From assembly GCA_026168805.1 (NCBI GenBank), contig JAPFDS010000067.1, forward strand, positions 1 through 64,000: 64,000 nucleotides of DNA, given 5' to 3'. This DNA is from Caryophanales bacterium (lineage in GTDB: Bacteria; Bacillota; Bacilli; Bacillales; Amphibacillaceae). The position numbers and the translations under genes are program-made. This document shows, piece after piece, positions 61,981-64,000 of the stretch (positions within the stretch are counted from its first letter, which is position 1; the number at the start of each line of letters is the position of its first letter). The notes beneath the pieces were generated by a model. That model did no database searches, was not told the DNA's origin, and saw nothing but the letters and a program-made list of their open reading frames with translations.

Positions 61981-62868
61981 ATTTACAACTTTATCAAGTC
62001 TCACTTTAGTGCGCTTGCCATATATTCCATCAATGTTATATGCATCATGAACACTCTGGAATCTCTCTACAGCATCCTTCACTTTTGGACCATAGATACC
62101 ATCAACCGCACCTACTTTAAAATTGGCAGCATTTAATGCACGTTGTAATTGTTTAACTCCCTCTCCACGACTACCTACTCTTAATACACCGCTAGGCAAT
62201 GGGTAGCGATTTTTAGCGGGCTTAGGCTTGGACGTCTTGGCTCCTAACCGCTTATTAACTTCCGCACGCACTTTTGCATATTCCGCATCACTAATACCTA
62301 GCGACTTTTTACGTGCTGGATGACCTTCTCCGTGCTTTCCTGCAATCACTTCTGTAGCCATTTGCGCAACAGTTTTCTTTTTTGGTTTAGACGGCTTACT
62401 TGCAGCAGGCTTATTACTTTGGTTACTCTCTTTTACCAAATCCGCCACATTAACCGCTGGGCATTGAGTAGATGCACCACTAAACTCACGGTGTCCTTTA
62501 ATATTTTTATCTGCAACATTAAAGCGTTTTTTGTTATAAGCAATACGCTCCACTAACGTCTTGCGTTGTTTTGCATTAGGTTGACCTGCACCTACGTAAC
62601 AAATGTTATATGTTGCAGTGTTATGGTTTTTGACACCATTACTGATAACATTTGGGTCGTAGTTTAACTCAACGTTACCGTCTAATAAAACAACCTCATG
62701 ATAACCTCCAGTTACCCAACCACGATCATTTTTCCAAAATCTTTCGAAGGATGTACTCGTTCCGTCTTTCGTTGCACTGTAATGCACCGCAATATTTTTA
62801 ATACGTGAAACGTCACGTTTACTGCCACCACCCATAGATTTATTGCGTCTGTCGATAATTTTAGCCAT
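61978..62868 (-). CDS. Phage endolysin: amidase + CW_7 + peptidoglycan-binding domain
   Basis: The protein has 296 aa. An N-terminal Amidase_2 domain has the zinc ligands His29 (VHYSAT), His126 (GHREF) and Cys136 (STQCPA). A Lys/Pro linker leads to a CW_7 (Cpl-7-like) module at ~163-208 (MATEVIAGKHGEG, VNKRLG), then a PG_binding_1 domain at ~225-293 (VRGVKQLQ-type repeat, VDGIYGPKV). It cleaves the bond between N-acetylmuramate and L-Ala to release phage. CW_7 joined to an amidase is less common than with muramidases. It overlaps the holin stop by one base. Confidence 0.9.
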   Translation of the reverse strand: MAKIIDRRNKSMGGGSKRDVSRIKNIAVHYSATKDGTSTSFERFWKNDRGWVTGGYHEVVLLDGNVELNYDPNVISNGVKNHNTATYNICYVGAGQPNAKQRKTLVERIAYNKKRFNVADKNIKGHREFSGASTQCPAVNVADLVKESNQSNKPAASKPSKPKKKTVAQMATEVIAGKHGEGHPARKKSLGISDAEYAKVRAEVNKRLGAKTSKPKPAKNRYPLPSGVLRVGSRGEGVKQLQRALNAANFKVGAVDGIYGPKVKDAVERFQSVHDAYNIDGIYGKRTKVRLDKVVN

Positions 62869-63122
62869 TACTCATCATCTCCTTTAGTATTTTTCAATCC
62901 TTCAAACAGTCCAACAGATGCAAGTCCGCTAACTCCACCTGCCCACATACGTAAGCCGATTTCAGCGTCTAAAAAATAAGCTGCAGCACCTAGACCAACG
63001 CCTAGTACTACAGCCATTAATGGCAAATAACGCTTATTTACTTGTGTTGCGTGTTTTACCGCTTGTACTACTCCTGTTGTAACTCCTGCAAGTACTGTTG
63101 CCATTGCTAAAATTTCTGTCAT
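62868..63122 (-). CDS. Phage holin
   Basis: This protein of 84 aa has a first hydrophobic segment (~4-20), a second (~33-50) and a third (~57-73), and a charged tail GLKNTKGDDE. Its size, position before the endolysin gene and the LMAVVLGVGLGAAAYFLDAE segment suggest an A118-like holin that forms membrane pores at lysis. GAGTAA precedes the ATG; the gene is coupled to both neighbours. Confidence 0.8.
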   Translation of the reverse strand: MTEILAMATVLAGVTTGVVQAVKHATQVNKRYLPLMAVVLGVGLGAAAYFLDAEIGLRMWAGGVSGLASVGLFEGLKNTKGDDE

Positions 63123-63437
63123 TTACTCCACTCCCTTAATAACTAATGTAAGCACTGCTAAAATCACTGCACCTATAACCGTTGTCGAGAGCCAAAAGAT
63201 AATTTTGTCTATCTTGTCTATGCGTCTGTGTGCTGACTTGGTGCTTTCTAGTGTCTTGTTGGCGGTCTCTTTTGTTTTGTCATGGTCAGTGCGCAATTGC
63301 TCCACAACCTTTTTTGTATCGTCTGTAGTATCCATCACACGATCCATTTTTCCGTTGACCTCCGCAACTGATACTTGGACGTTACTCAAAATACTCATAA
63401 ATTCTTTCACGTCATTCACATCCTTTTCATATGGCAT
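63123..63437 (-). CDS. XhlA-like phage lysis-associated membrane protein
   Basis: The protein has 104 aa from the ATG at 63437 (GGGGGTCAAAC upstream). It has a long coiled-coil helix (residues ~10-78) and a single C-terminal membrane helix (~80-100), the layout of XhlA/haemolysin-like proteins from PBSX-type lysis cassettes. It stands at the start of a three-gene leftward lysis operon. Confidence 0.75.
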   Translation of the reverse strand: MPYEKDVNDVKEFMSILSNVQVSVAEVNGKMDRVMDTTDDTKKVVEQLRTDHDKTKETANKTLESTKSAHRRIDKIDKIIFWLSTTVIGAVILAVLTLVIKGVE

Positions 63438-63469
63438 GTTTGACCCCCTAACTTTTATACATAAAAATA

Positions 63470-63488
63470 ATGCCCTAAATGAGGGCAT
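63470..63488 (-). terminator. Hairpin upstream of the lysis cassette
   Basis: ATGCCCT / AGGGCAT around AAATG, with a T-rich tract on the minus strand. It may be a terminator for genes that would lie upstream, or an attenuator for the cassette. Confidence 0.45.
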
Positions 63489-63572
63489 GAAAAAGCACCT
63501 ACTAGTTGTAAGTGCTTTAAATTCATTGCATGTGGAACCTTTTATGTGCGTTTCTTTTTCTTGCGTTAGTCA

Positions 63573-63601
63573 TTGTCTTTAATTGTCTTTTGCGCTATAA
63601 T
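63573..63601 (+). promoter_or_regulatory. Predicted rightward phage promoter
   Basis: TTGTCT (63573-63578) and a perfect TATAAT (63596-63601) are 17 bases apart. The repeat ATTGTCTTTAATTGTCTTT across the -35 may be an operator. The next gene starts 22 bases downstream. Confidence 0.6.
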
Positions 63602-63623
63602 ATAATTAAAGGCAGGTGATATT

Positions 63624-63782
63624 GTGGCTATTAAAAAAGAGAACCAACAAGTTTATACCACGCTACCTAGATGCACCGTTGATAAAATTGATGGTGAAGC
63701 ATCAAAAAACCACAGAACAAGAAGTAAAGAGATAGCTTATATTATTCAACAACATTATAAAATGAAGGAGAATGATTTGTGA
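63624..63782 (+). CDS. Small phage protein, possible ribbon-helix-helix DNA-binding protein
   Basis: This protein of 52 aa starts with GTG after GGCAGGTG. Its pattern, a short strand-like VYTTLPRCTVDKI followed by two helices (HRTRSKEIAYIIQQHY), resembles Arc/CopG repressors. Its stop overlaps the next start (GTGA). It is too short for certainty but has a promoter, ribosome site and partner gene. Confidence 0.6.
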   Translation: MAIKKENQQVYTTLPRCTVDKIDGEASKNHRTRSKEIAYIIQQHYKMKENDL

Positions 63783-64000
63783 AAGAGATGACGATAAATC
63801 AACTTTTCACTTTTTGTTATGTTCGTGATAACCACATTTGCCAAGACTGCGGTAATGCTGAAAACTTAGAAATTCACCATAAACTCCCGATTAGTCAAGG
63901 TGGAAAAAACCACATAGACAACCTAAAGACAGTTTGTGTAGATTGTCATAAAATCAACTACAGAAACGTTCACTACCCAAAAGACAAATCAAAAATTATA
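63779..64000 (+). CDS. HNH endonuclease (partial, runs off the window)
   Basis: A GTG start after AAGGAG opens a frame that is still open at the end. It shows CQDCGN, the HNH core IHHKLPISQGGKNHIDNLKTVC, and VDCHK, i.e. the paired CxxC zinc ligands and catalytic His of an HNH nuclease. Phage HNH proteins of this kind often lie just before the terminase genes and help packaging. Rightward direction, opposite to the lysis cassette. Confidence 0.85.
   Translation, partial: MKEMTINQLFTFCYVRDNHICQDCGNAENLEIHHKLPISQGGKNHIDNLKTVCVDCHKINYRNVHYPKDKSKII

Noticed and set aside
1-64000. tRNA genes
   Set aside because: No cloverleaf with TTCRANNC-type T-arm and matching acceptor stem was found in the intergenic regions I examined by eye; a covariance search would be needed to exclude them.

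Overview
The window is chromosomal DNA of a low-G+C, endospore-forming member of the Bacillaceae. The left end keeps the block rRNA operon / pdaB / kbaA / gerD / salA / cwlD known from Bacillus subtilis, and pdaB, kbaA, gerD and cwlD act in sporulation or germination. Start codons with strong GGAGG-type ribosome sites, frequent TTG/GTG starts, and very acidic lipoproteins and substrate-binding proteins fit a Gram-positive, possibly halo- or alkali-tolerant bacillus. No species is assigned.

Layout. 1-427: promoter and leader of an rRNA operon reading out of the window to the left. 428-5239: the spore gene block. 5.4-8.1 kb: NfrA-type nitroreductase, a DUF6612-like lipoprotein and an acidic Gly/Ser-rich exported protein. 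8.2-14.3 kb: oligopeptide transporter operon in the order oppD-F-B-C-A. 14.8-16.2 kb: FetA/FetB exporter. 16.23-16.69 kb: nine hairpin repeats at an exact 52-bp period. 16.7-21.6 kb: DCC-family protein, then a BceRS-BceAB antimicrobial-peptide resistance module with a recognisable BceR-type operator. 21.9-23.3 kb: SDR oxidoreductase, a 107-bp cruciform repeat and a MarR regulator. 23.36-23.57 kb: a second hairpin array with a 51-bp period, abutting the 3' end of a complete Wadjet (JetD-JetA-JetB-JetC) operon at 23.6-30.0 kb with its own promoter. 30.1-39.3 kb: chemoreceptor, SelO, HIT, MFS transporter, a membrane protein with two paralogous small lipoproteins (one frameshifted), luciferase-like monooxygenase, and an acyl-CoA thioesterase that sits directly behind a cobalamin riboswitch and terminator. 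40.3-45.6 kb: small membrane proteins, a PucR/CdaR-like regulator and a dipeptide epimerase / NhaC antiporter / GNAT operon with a cre-like site in its promoter. 45.7-60.5 kb: mixed housekeeping and stress genes (UspA, FMN reductase, GNATs, truncated globin, MsrAB, UbiB-like kinase, CsbD, solitary peptide-binding protein, C45 acyltransferase) and a 910-aa SF1 helicase with a C-terminal nuclease-like domain, a plausible second defence gene. 60.7-61.7 kb: a cation symporter gene cut off before its last transmembrane/substrate region. 61.7-64.0 kb: prophage DNA (three-domain endolysin, holin, XhlA-like protein, small DNA-binding-like protein, start of an HNH endonuclease).

The main points of interest are the Wadjet operon in D-A-B-C order, the helicase-nuclease, the two families of ~52-bp hairpin tandem repeats at gene 3' ends, the cobalamin riboswitch in front of a thioesterase, the homopolymer frameshift in a lipoprotein, and the apparent prophage junction inside a transporter gene.
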